A stretch of DNA of 10,700 nt, taken from contig JAZUEK010000036.1 in NCBI GenBank assembly GCA_045640165.1, positions 1 to 10,700 on the forward strand, written 5' to 3'. The notes below the pieces were generated by a model. The model did no database searches, was not told where the DNA came from, and was given only the letters and a program-made list of their open reading frames with translations. Positions 1 through 6,382 of this stretch are shown one piece after another. Position numbers and translations under genes: made by a program. This DNA is from RGIG426 sp045640165 (GTDB lineage Bacteria; Bacillota; Clostridia; Oscillospirales; Acutalibacteraceae). Position 1 is the stretch's first letter; each line of letters starts with the position of its first letter.

Positions 1-1346
1 TCTTCTTTACCGTTTATGATAATCTCATAGTACTCGCCGGAATTCGGATCAATCGCGCCGTTTTGAAGATAATCGTTTCTAAGCGCTGTAAACATCGCCG
101 CATCGTTGTAGACTCCGCCGGAGGCGATCGCCACACTCTGACCGCCCTTATAGTACAGCGCGTTTTTGGTCAGCGTCTGACCGGAGGTGTTTTTGGTGGT
201 CGTAGTCGTTTGAGGAGGTATCGTAAAGCTCCGCGATTCACGAGGAACGGTCACACCGCCGCCAGTATAGGTCTCGGTCGTATCCGAAGAAGAATACGCC
301 GTAAAGTTTAAGTTAAACGAACGTGCGTGGTGAATCGCAACACCATAGTCAGAAGCAAGATGATCCTGAGTCATCAACGTCAACAAGTCCATACAAATGC
401 CCTTGACTTGCGCCATCGTCTTAACGCCACCATCCGGAAGCGAAACAGTGGCACCCTCACCCGGCGTACACTCCATACCGATAACCATATCGGTGTTATA
501 CTGTTGGCAACGGTCATAAATACCGGTTTCGTAATAGGTTTCTTTCGCACGGGAGAGAATTTTTGCCGCTGTAACACGATAGGCCATGATGTGCATACAG
601 CCGATACCACCGGCAAGAGAGCCGGCCATCGCATTAAAGTAACCGTCAAAACCATTATAGGAACAATCACGACCGTTCGACCAAGCAGAGTTTGTACAAA
701 ATTCAATATACGCACCAACAGGAACCAGATAGGTCAGCGAGTTATGAAGAAGGTTATCCAAATAGGCCTGCAACATATCTTTAGAATACTTACCACTGGA
801 CACGTCACCGTCCGGCTCGCAGTCGAAATGGATACCATACAGCCAGTCGTTCGGATACTCACTCTTGTAGTCCGAAAAGGAGTTCGCAAGAGTCTGAATA
901 TCCGTTCTCGATTCGTTAGCATCCGTCCACAGCTTCGGATTGTCAATCATAATGGAGACCGCCATACCGTGAGCCATTGCAGCTTGGACAAACGTATGAA
1001 CGCTCTGTTGTCCGGAAGTTGTATTTCCCGTTCCGGACTTATAGCTCATAAAGCTACTATAAGCGTAGTAGTATATCTCCGTCACGCCCGTTTTTTCCAA
1101 ACTCGTCAAATACTTTTCTCGAGTGGAAGCGGTTGTGCCATCGCCCTCGTACCACCACCACGCGCCGATGCGCGGACGGTTGTCGAACGAATACGCGTGA
1201 GCGTTGATGCTCATCGAGTCGCCGATCGCGTTCGTCAGGTTGGACGACCACGTCGAGAACGGGACAATCGGGAGCGACAGTACCGTCAGCGCAATCGCCA
1301 GCGCCCACGCTAAAATGCGATAGGTGCGGTTTCTTGTTGTTGCCAT
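1..1346 (-). CDS. Secreted TIM-barrel-like (putative glycoside hydrolase-like) protein, C-terminus cut by window edge
   Basis: The frame is open for 448 codons from an ATG at 1346 to the window edge, so the 3' end is missing. GAGGAGG lies 7 bases before the ATG. Residues 1-35 are a signal peptide or anchor: a short Arg-containing N-terminus, then a hydrophobic run. The body is clearly paralogous to the protein at 1626-3359. Shared landmarks are GAWWWYEGDG (61-70), IYYYAYSSF (91-99), HTFVQAAMAHG (117-127), YGIHFDCEPDG (170-180), MAYRVTAAKIL (254-264), YGVAIHHARSF (334-344), a Thr-rich linker (380-384) and IDPNSGEYY (432-440). HFDxEP resembles the acidic strand-end motifs of TIM-barrel glycosidases such as GH18, so D175 and E177 are candidate catalytic residues. 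That role is inference and no substrate can be named. The paralogue ends in a dockerin; whether this one does lies outside the window. Confidence is high that it is a real secreted gene and low for its activity. Confidence 0.88.
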   Translation of the reverse strand, partial: MATTRNRTYRILAWALAIALTVLSLPIVPFSTWSSNLTNAIGDSMSINAHAYSFDNRPRIGAWWWYEGDGTTASTREKYLTSLEKTGVTEIYYYAYSSFMSYKSGTGNTTSGQQSVHTFVQAAMAHGMAVSIMIDNPKLWTDANESRTDIQTLANSFSDYKSEYPNDWLYGIHFDCEPDGDVSSGKYSKDMLQAYLDNLLHNSLTYLVPVGAYIEFCTNSAWSNGRDCSYNGFDGYFNAMAGSLAGGIGCMHIMAYRVTAAKILSRAKETYYETGIYDRCQQYNTDMVIGMECTPGEGATVSLPDGGVKTMAQVKGICMDLLTLMTQDHLASDYGVAIHHARSFNLNFTAYSSSDTTETYTGGGVTVPRESRSFTIPPQTTTTTKNTSGQTLTKNALYYKGGQSVAIASGGVYNDAAMFTALRNDYLQNGAIDPNSGEYYEIIINGKE

Positions 1347-1439
1347 ATAAAGGCCTCCTCAATAAAAATATACGATGTAAAATGAAGCAAAAAATGTGTT
1401 TTTTCGGAGAAGATAGACTTCCCCACATTCCTACAGTAA

Positions 1440-1468
1440 AATATACCACTTTTTCAAGCTATTGTCAA
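1440..1468 (-). promoter_or_regulatory. SigA-type promoter of the truncated TIM-barrel gene
   Basis: On the minus strand there is a consensus TTGACA (1463-1468), a 17-bp spacer and TATATT (1440-1445). Transcription should start near 1433, leaving a leader of about 87 nt before the ATG at 1346. The leader contains a 7-bp hairpin with one G-U pair (1406-1412 with 1418-1424). Both hexamers are near-perfect, so this looks like a strong promoter. Confidence 0.85.
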
Positions 1469-1509
1469 CGATTTTTTGTGCTTTTTGTACAAACAAAGTG
1501 ACGAAAAGT

Positions 1510-1525
1510 GTTAGTTCGTGCTAAC
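1510..1525. promoter_or_regulatory. Possible operator palindrome upstream of the TIM-barrel gene
   Basis: GTTAG (1510-1514) and CTAAC (1521-1525) form a 5-bp inverted repeat around a 6-bp centre. The site is about 80-90 bp upstream of the predicted transcription start of the gene at 1-1346. GTTAG/CTAAC half-sites occur in operators of some sugar-responsive repressors of Gram-positive bacteria, so a carbohydrate regulator could bind here. The repeat is short and could be chance. Confidence 0.25.
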
Positions 1526-1557
1526 GCCCCGAAACCCCTTGATACAAGCGGATGTTA

Positions 1558-1599
1558 TAAAATAAAAATCCGAGCAAAGTCCCCTTTGCTCGGATTTTT
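1558..1599 (-). terminator. Intrinsic terminator after the dockerin gene
   Basis: A perfect 16-bp stem (1564-1579 with 1584-1599) has a 4-nt loop. On the minus strand it ends in a run of T, interrupted once by A. It starts 26 bases after the stop codon of the dockerin protein. The A-rich 5' arm gives a T-run on the plus strand too, so it could work in both directions, although no plus-strand gene reaches it. It insulates the downstream promoter at 1440-1468. Confidence 0.93.
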
Positions 1600-1625
1600 C
1601 GTGTTTTATTTGTATAATTTGACGA

Positions 1626-3359
1626 TTACAGCGCCTCGATAAGACCGGCAATATACTTGCGCAACTGCAGCACGTCTTTCAGGTTGACAAGGCCGTCTTG
1701 CGTCACGTCGGCGGCAAGCATGTCGATGGTTACCTCGATGTCCGCCATAAACTTGCGCAGCACCAGCACGTCTTTCATATTCACCACGCCGTCGCTGTTC
1801 GCGTCGCCGAGAAGCACCGCCGGCGGAGTGGTCGGCTCGGTCTCGGACGGTTCGGTCGCGGTGGGGGTCACCTTATTCGGGTTACGGAACACTTTCACCC
1901 AAATACCGCGCACGCTCAAGCTGTTTTGGCCACGGTCGCACGCGAGGAACAGCGTGTTGGTCTTCGCACCCGGATTGTCCTCGCTGCCGTTGCGCGTGAA
2001 ATCAATGGGTTTGCGGATGTTGGCAATAATCTGCGGTGGGAAACCGACAAAGAAGTTTTGGACAACGGTGCCGTTCGGATAATCTTTTTTGTCCGCCCAA
2101 ATGTCGCGACCGCGGCTGTCGATGAGGCAGGGATAGAAGTTATCCGGCATCATGGCAACGCCCATCATCATCACTTGATAGTACTCGCCTTGGTCGGGGT
2201 CAATCGGACCGTTTTTCTCGTAATCGGCGGCCAGCGCCTCGGACAGCTCGGTGATTTTGAACGCGACACCGTTCGAGGTCGTGTCAAAATACTCGTCCAT
2301 ACTCATCCGACGATACAGTTCGGTTTCCACCAGTTCGTAAGAAATCTGGGTAGTCGTCTGCTCCTCGCCGGAGGTGCGAATATAGGTCGTCGTGGTCGTG
2401 TTCTCATCAATCGAGCCGTGGGTCGTGCGCTCCGGCACGTTGCCGGCCAATTTGTAGAACGAACGGTTTTGGTGAATCGCCATACCGTAAGGAATCTTCA
2501 GATTCTCATCCTCCAACAGTTCGAACACCTCGTCGATAACCGCGAACAGTTTCTCTTTGGTGGAGGTGTGGAAGTCCACGCCATCCTCGCCGGAGTTGTC
2601 GGTTTCAAGGCCGTAGGTAATCGGGCAACCGTATTTGATGGCGGCGTCAAGGCACTCCTCGCCGCAGGAAAGCACTTTGTCGGCTTTCGTGCGGTAGGAC
2701 ATCAGGCTCATCGTATCGGTGTATTTCGAGAGAATGTTGAAAAGACCGGTCACGCCTTCGTAAGTGAGTTTGGCGCCGCCGCGTTTCTCCCAGTTGACGT
2801 TGACGTCCACTTCGCACCAAATGCCGGCTTCGCGCAGCTCTTGCAACGGCGCGATGAAGTAGTCAACGAAAGTCTGGTCAACGTAGCCGCCCTGCGGCTC
2901 CATATCAAAGTGCATACCGTAGACCGCGTCTTTCGGATACTCTTCTTTGTAAGCGAGGAAGCCGTTTTTAACCGTATCGGTCAGATAGGACGTATCGCCA
3001 CCTTTGAGATCCGCCCAGCCGTCGTACATAATGGCGACACGGCAGCCGTGAGCCATCGCTTTTTGGACAAACGTGTGGATTTTCGCACGATTTTCCGCGG
3101 TATACAAACTGCTATAGCCGTAGAAATAAATCTCGTTGATACCCGACTCTTGGTACAGCGACAGATATTTTTCGCACTCCGTCTCGTTGTAGCCGTCCTC
3201 CGGCCACCACCACCACGAACCGAGGCGATGCTGGGCAGCATAGTCAGAGCCGTCGGCCGCTTTGGTAGACAGCGCGATGAGCGGCAGAGAGAAAATAATC
3301 ATTACCGCCGCTAAAATCAGCGCGATAATACGGGCAATTTTTCCCCGTTTTCCGGTCAT
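1626..3359 (-). CDS. Secreted dockerin-containing TIM-barrel-like protein (putative glycoside hydrolase-like)
   Basis: The protein has 577 aa and starts at the ATG at 3359, which has AAGGAG 10 bases upstream. An in-frame ATG at 3425 is rejected because it lies in the -35 box of the gene's own promoter. Residues 1-34 are a signal peptide (basic start, hydrophobic 10-30). Residues 47-305 are a TIM-barrel-like domain with GSWWWWPEDG (47-56), YGMHFDMEPQG (147-157), MSYRTKADKVL (220-230) and YGMAIHQNRSF (291-301). D152 and E154 of HFDMEP are candidate acidic catalytic residues by analogy with GH18-like barrels. A second region (about 340-495) is shared with the paralogue at 1-1346 at least to its truncation. 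A Thr/Pro linker (498-513) leads to a type I dockerin (517-575) with two Ca-binding repeats, DANSDGVVNMKDVLVLRK and DVTQDGLVNLKDVLQLRK. The dockerin should dock to a cohesin on a scaffoldin or the cell surface; no cohesin is in the window. The enzymatic role is inferred only. Confidence 0.92.
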   Translation of the reverse strand: MTGKRGKIARIIALILAAVMIIFSLPLIALSTKAADGSDYAAQHRLGSWWWWPEDGYNETECEKYLSLYQESGINEIYFYGYSSLYTAENRAKIHTFVQKAMAHGCRVAIMYDGWADLKGGDTSYLTDTVKNGFLAYKEEYPKDAVYGMHFDMEPQGGYVDQTFVDYFIAPLQELREAGIWCEVDVNVNWEKRGGAKLTYEGVTGLFNILSKYTDTMSLMSYRTKADKVLSCGEECLDAAIKYGCPITYGLETDNSGEDGVDFHTSTKEKLFAVIDEVFELLEDENLKIPYGMAIHQNRSFYKLAGNVPERTTHGSIDENTTTTTYIRTSGEEQTTTQISYELVETELYRRMSMDEYFDTTSNGVAFKITELSEALAADYEKNGPIDPDQGEYYQVMMMGVAMMPDNFYPCLIDSRGRDIWADKKDYPNGTVVQNFFVGFPPQIIANIRKPIDFTRNGSEDNPGAKTNTLFLACDRGQNSLSVRGIWVKVFRNPNKVTPTATEPSETEPTTPPAVLLGDANSDGVVNMKDVLVLRKFMADIEVTIDMLAADVTQDGLVNLKDVLQLRKYIAGLIEAL

Positions 3360-3396
3360 AATGTATGCACTCCTTATAAGTAATATCAGCGCACTT

Positions 3397-3425
3397 ATTT
3401 TATCATTTTTTGTCTCCCCTGTCAA
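3397..3425 (-). promoter_or_regulatory. SigA-type promoter of the dockerin gene; its -35 box contains the DUF368 stop codon
   Basis: On the minus strand TTGACA (3420-3425) is followed by a 17-bp spacer and TAAAAT (3397-3402). The start should fall near 3390, about 30 nt before the ATG at 3359. The TGA within TTGACA (3422-3424) is the stop codon of the DUF368 gene. No terminator is visible between the two genes, so read-through from DUF368 is also possible. Confidence 0.85.
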
Positions 3426-4273
3426 CCGAAATCCGCACGGTTTTCGCTGTAAAGTGATGTATCTTTACGCGAGAATCGCCCATTTCCCCACCACGTAGCC
3501 GCTGCGGCCAACAGCCCCAACAGCAGCGAGAGCATCCCCGTTTTATCTGCTTGAAACGGCGGAATAACGGGAAAAATCGATGCCGCCACAAAGCCGCAAA
3601 CCGCGGCTTGCATCGTGGCTTCCGATTTGGTGTAAAGGGTATTCACTATACAGACCAATCCGACGGCAACCACCGAAAACCCCACCAAAAGCGGAAGAAT
3701 TGCCGCAAAATTCTCCCCTCCGAGCACCGATAACACCGCCTCGTATGCATTCATCGAAATCAAAATGCACGAAGAGCTGACTCCCGGCACCACCGTGCCG
3801 AGCGCGTAAATACCGCCGCACGTTGCCCACTCCAAAAAGCCGGTCGGCGTACCGATGTTCGGAAACACGTTGCCGTAAAACAAAAACAGCCCCAACAAGA
3901 ACGCCGCAAGTCCCACCATACGCAACGTCCGGCACTTGCCGCCGGCGCGCACCGCCCTATGTGCCGTTTCGGGAAGCGTGCCGGCAATCAGTCCGGCGAC
4001 CATCCACCGCATACCCGTCGGAAAAGTCGAAAACAACCGCAACAGCAGTTGACCGAACAGCAATACGCCCGAAGCGATACCGATACCGAGCGGCAACAGC
4101 GTTTTAAGGTTGGTTTTTAAGGCGTTAAATGGGTGCGCGGCGGCAGACAAAAGCGGCTCATAATAACCGAACGAAGCGGCAAGCGCCCCACCGCTGACGC
4201 CCGGCGCAATTCCCAAAGCGCCAATCGCCACACCGCACAACAGCGGCCGCAACCAAGACAATGTTCGAGTCAT
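3422..4273 (-). CDS. DUF368 polytopic membrane protein (PopT-like undecaprenyl-phosphate translocase family)
   Basis: This is a 283-aa hydrophobic protein, the usual size for DUF368. Counting from the chosen start, it has about eight membrane segments and two related motifs, APGVSGG (23-29) and VPGVSSS (162-168), one in each half. These are the hallmark of the family and suggest an internal duplication with re-entrant loops. DUF368 members, including PopT, have been shown to return undecaprenyl phosphate across the membrane for reuse in peptidoglycan and other wall-polymer synthesis. That role is assigned here by family only. The ribosome-binding site GGGGAGGA touches an ATG at 4279 but lies 6 bases before a second in-frame ATG at 4273. 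I prefer 4273; the longer form would be 285 aa. The gene sits just after the rnpB terminator with no clear promoter, and its stop codon lies in the -35 box of the next gene. Confidence 0.92.
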   Translation of the reverse strand: MTRTLSWLRPLLCGVAIGALGIAPGVSGGALAASFGYYEPLLSAAAHPFNALKTNLKTLLPLGIGIASGVLLFGQLLLRLFSTFPTGMRWMVAGLIAGTLPETAHRAVRAGGKCRTLRMVGLAAFLLGLFLFYGNVFPNIGTPTGFLEWATCGGIYALGTVVPGVSSSCILISMNAYEAVLSVLGGENFAAILPLLVGFSVVAVGLVCIVNTLYTKSEATMQAAVCGFVAASIFPVIPPFQADKTGMLSLLLGLLAAAATWWGNGRFSRKDTSLYSENRADFG

Positions 4274-4309
4274 AGACATTCCTCCCCTTTACCCTTATGC
4301 GAACGGGAG

Positions 4310-4349
4310 AAAAAACAAAACAAAAAGCACCTCAAAAGAGGTGCTTTTT
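4310..4349 (-). terminator. Intrinsic terminator of rnpB
   Basis: A perfect 12-bp stem (4322-4333 with 4338-4349) has an AAAA loop on the plus strand, read as UUUU in the transcript. It is followed on the minus strand by a T-rich tail broken twice by G. It lies 4 bases beyond the P1 helix of the RNase P RNA. DUF368 begins 37 bases further on, so its expression may depend on leakage through this hairpin. Confidence 0.93.
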
Positions 4350-4353
4350 AAGC

Positions 4354-4682
4354 GTGAGTGAGTCTGTAAGCCGGGTTCTGTCTTGAATAGTCATCTATCT
4401 CGACCGTTCGTTGCCGAACGGCTCAAGCCGCCCGTCGAAGCACGTCGGGTCAACGTATCGCTTCAGTCGGCGTTGCATCGGATAGGGTTTGCAGGGCCAC
4501 GCAGTCTCCTGCGCGCCGGTGAGCTCTTACCTCGCCTTTCCACCCTTACCCACAAACGTGGGCGGTATCTCTCTGTTGCACTTTCCCTAAGGTCACCCTC
4601 GGCGGCCGTTAGCCGTTATCCTGCCCTGTGATGCCCGGACTTTCCTCATACCGAAAGGCACGCGACTATCCGGCTCACTCAC
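4354..4682 (-). ncRNA. rnpB: RNase P RNA, bacterial class A
   Basis: This is the catalytic RNA of RNase P, which matures tRNA 5' ends. It is recognised on the minus strand by the conserved core. GAGGAAAGTCCGGGC (4633-4647) and ACAGAACCCGGCTTA (4367-4381) form the P4 region, GCAAACCC is at 4485-4492, and a GGTAAGAGCTCACCGG block lies between. The ends are set by the P1 helix: GTGAGTGAG starting at 4682 pairs with CTCACTCAC ending at 4354, giving about 329 nt. The arrangement matches class A rather than the B. subtilis-like class B. It has its own consensus promoter immediately upstream and an intrinsic terminator 4 bases after P1. The exact 5' and 3' ends are estimated from the helix and could move by a few bases. 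Confidence 0.97.
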
Positions 4683-4690
4683 AAACAAAG

Positions 4691-4719
4691 AGTATAGCCG
4701 AATTTTTCCCGTTTGTCAA
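4691..4719 (-). promoter_or_regulatory. SigA-type promoter of rnpB; its -35 box contains the PBP stop codon
   Basis: On the minus strand a perfect TTGACA (4714-4719), a 17-bp spacer and TATACT (4691-4696) place the start close to 4682-4684, exactly at the P1 helix of the RNA. The TGA in TTGACA (4716-4718) is the stop codon of the upstream penicillin-binding protein gene, so the two are fused without spare bases. Confidence 0.93.
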
Positions 4720-6323
4720 CCGCCTTTTTGGAGCGAGTGCAAATACAACTCGTCACAGATTTCTTTGAACACCGGCGCGGCACTTTCTCCGGATGCCTCG
4801 CTGTTTTCGCACAGCACCGTAATCACGTAGTGGGGATTTTCCGCCGGAAAACAGCCGGTAAACCAGTGCTGAACCACTTCTTTTCCGTCTTCCATCCAAC
4901 CGGTTTCCGCCGTTCCCGTTTTGGCGGCGGCAGGCAGATAATACGGCTGTCCTTTGGCGCCCGTGCCCTCTTCCATGGTATACACCATCATCGGATACAG
5001 CGTATCGGCGGTCTTTTTGGAAAACACCTCCTGCGGCGGCGACGGCTCGACTTCGTCAAAGTTGCCCTCTTCGTCCACCGTCCCCTCCACAAGTGTCGGA
5101 CGCACAAGTACACCACCGTTCACCACCGCGGCGGCAAGCTGCGCTACGTGAAGCGGCGTCGCGAGCAGGTCGCCTTGGCCGAACGCCAGATTACACAGCG
5201 CCGCCTTTGACGATTGCAACGTCTTAAGCGACGGCAACGTCGCCCGTGCGGTAGACAAGCCGTTTGCCGGCGTCCACGCGCGGTCCAGCCCGAACGCCAC
5301 CGCCATATCGTATACCGGCTCTGCCCCTATCGACAGCGCCAGTTGGATATAGTAGGGATTACAGGATTTTGCGAACGCCTCTTTCATATCGAGCGTGCCG
5401 TGGCCGAGAATATAGTGACACCGAAAAAAGTTCCGGCCAAGCCCGTAACCGCCGTTGCAGGTAAATTCCGTCTCGGGCGATACACCGGTTTCCAACGCCG
5501 CCGCGGCCGTTACAATTTTGAATACCGAACCGCAATTATAGTCCGCCATCGCGCGGTTAAGGAGCGGCGCGTTATCCGCGTCCAATGCGGTTTCCACCGC
5601 GTTCGGCTGATAGGTCGGCACGCTTGCCATAGCGCGAATTTTGCCCGTTTTTGGCTCCAGAATCACCGCCGCGCCGCGCGTCATTTTGGTTGCTGCCTGC
5701 TCGGCAATTTCCTGAAGCGCGCTGTCAATCGTCAGCACCACGCCGCCTTGACAGCGGCTCGTCGTATCGTTCACCGTCGGCAACACACCGGGCACCGGCG
5801 TGCCGTTGGCGTCCACCGCATAGGTGACCTCAACCGCGCCCTCATACGACGATAACAAATCGTCAAACGCATACTCTATACCGCATACACCGCCGGTTTC
5901 GTCGGTATAACCGAGAACGTGCGGCGCAAGCACACGGCCGCTGTAGCGTGTCGGCACAGTTTTCAGCGTGATGCCGTCGCACAGCGCCAGCGGCTCCGAT
6001 AACGCAACGGCAATCGGCCGTCCCTCTTTCAGGCGTTCCAAAAGCGCCGCTGCCGTCTCGCGGTCAAACGAATCCTTAATGCGTGCTTTCGCCTTTGCGG
6101 TCGGGGCAATCGACGCAACGTAAGAAAAATCCCGATTAACAAGCGGAACACGGTGACAGTCGTAGATGGTTCCCCGTGCTTTCCCGGCGGTTACCGTAAC
6201 GGTCGCCTGCTCGGCGGCGGCTTGCCGAAACGCCTCGTTCTCTTGCAAGAAAAACACACGCCACACGCAAAGTCCGCCCAAAAGACACAGCATCGCCGTC
6301 AATATTCCGATACGCAGTTTCAT
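4716..6323 (-). CDS. Class B penicillin-binding protein (peptidoglycan D,D-transpeptidase)
   Basis: This 535-aa protein is anchored by one N-terminal membrane segment (about 5-25), with the rest outside. It cross-links peptidoglycan stem peptides. An N-terminal PBP-dimer type domain is marked by ARGTIYD (49-55) and GYTDETGGVCGIEYAFD (138-154). The transpeptidase domain runs from about 190 to 525. It has the acyl-serine motif S266-V-F-K269, S320-C-N322, an FGQG block (381-384) and K468-T-G470. It has no glycosyltransferase domain and no PASTA repeats, so it is class B and close in form to PBP2/PbpA/FtsI-type proteins. The SxxK context reads CGSVFK rather than the usual PGSTFK. The ATG at 6323 follows GGGAGG by 7 bases, and this ribosome-binding site is inside the mltG terminator stem. 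Upstream mltG makes a wall-elongation or division role likely. Which of FtsI, SpoVD or PbpA it corresponds to cannot be decided from sequence alone. Confidence 0.95.
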   Translation of the reverse strand: MKLRIGILTAMLCLLGGLCVWRVFFLQENEAFRQAAAEQATVTVTAGKARGTIYDCHRVPLVNRDFSYVASIAPTAKAKARIKDSFDRETAAALLERLKEGRPIAVALSEPLALCDGITLKTVPTRYSGRVLAPHVLGYTDETGGVCGIEYAFDDLLSSYEGAVEVTYAVDANGTPVPGVLPTVNDTTSRCQGGVVLTIDSALQEIAEQAATKMTRGAAVILEPKTGKIRAMASVPTYQPNAVETALDADNAPLLNRAMADYNCGSVFKIVTAAAALETGVSPETEFTCNGGYGLGRNFFRCHYILGHGTLDMKEAFAKSCNPYYIQLALSIGAEPVYDMAVAFGLDRAWTPANGLSTARATLPSLKTLQSSKAALCNLAFGQGDLLATPLHVAQLAAAVVNGGVLVRPTLVEGTVDEEGNFDEVEPSPPQEVFSKKTADTLYPMMVYTMEEGTGAKGQPYYLPAAAKTGTAETGWMEDGKEVVQHWFTGCFPAENPHYVITVLCENSEASGESAAPVFKEICDELYLHSLQKGG

Positions 6324-6372
6324 AAAAAATCCTCCCGTTCACGGGTTAGGTTGCCCGTAAACGAGAGGATTT
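6324..6372 (-). terminator. Terminator-like hairpin after mltG, overlapping the PBP ribosome-binding site
   Basis: A 19-bp stem pairs 6354-6372 with 6327-6345 with only two G-U wobbles; the loop is 8 nt. The 3' arm ends in ATTT, and three further T continue directly into the ATG of the PBP gene at 6323, so the shape is that of an intrinsic terminator. It starts 10 bases after the mltG stop. The 3' arm contains GGGAGGA, the PBP ribosome-binding site, so when folded it would also block PBP translation. Confidence 0.8.
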
Positions 6373-6382
6373 AATCGTTTGT

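Noticed and set aside
327..1313. 328-codon open frame on the plus strand
   Set aside because: It is antisense to the truncated TIM-barrel gene, which is supported by homology to its neighbour, a signal peptide and a promoter.
1698..3314. 538-codon open frame on the plus strand
   Set aside because: It is wholly antisense to the dockerin gene, whose signal peptide, dockerin repeats, ribosome-binding site, promoter and terminator are all clear. Its translation is His/Val/Arg-rich with no recognisable domain, a typical shadow in GC-rich DNA.
3360..3425. Longer N-terminus for the dockerin protein (start at 3425)
   Set aside because: The 22 extra residues would be encoded over the -35 and -10 boxes and leader of the gene's own promoter, and they lack a suitable ribosome-binding site. 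The ATG at 3359 has AAGGAG and begins a normal signal peptide.
4280..4321. Promoter for DUF368 in the gap after the rnpB terminator
   Set aside because: Only a very poor TTGTTT/CATAAG pair can be drawn, inside the terminator tail, so it is not convincing.
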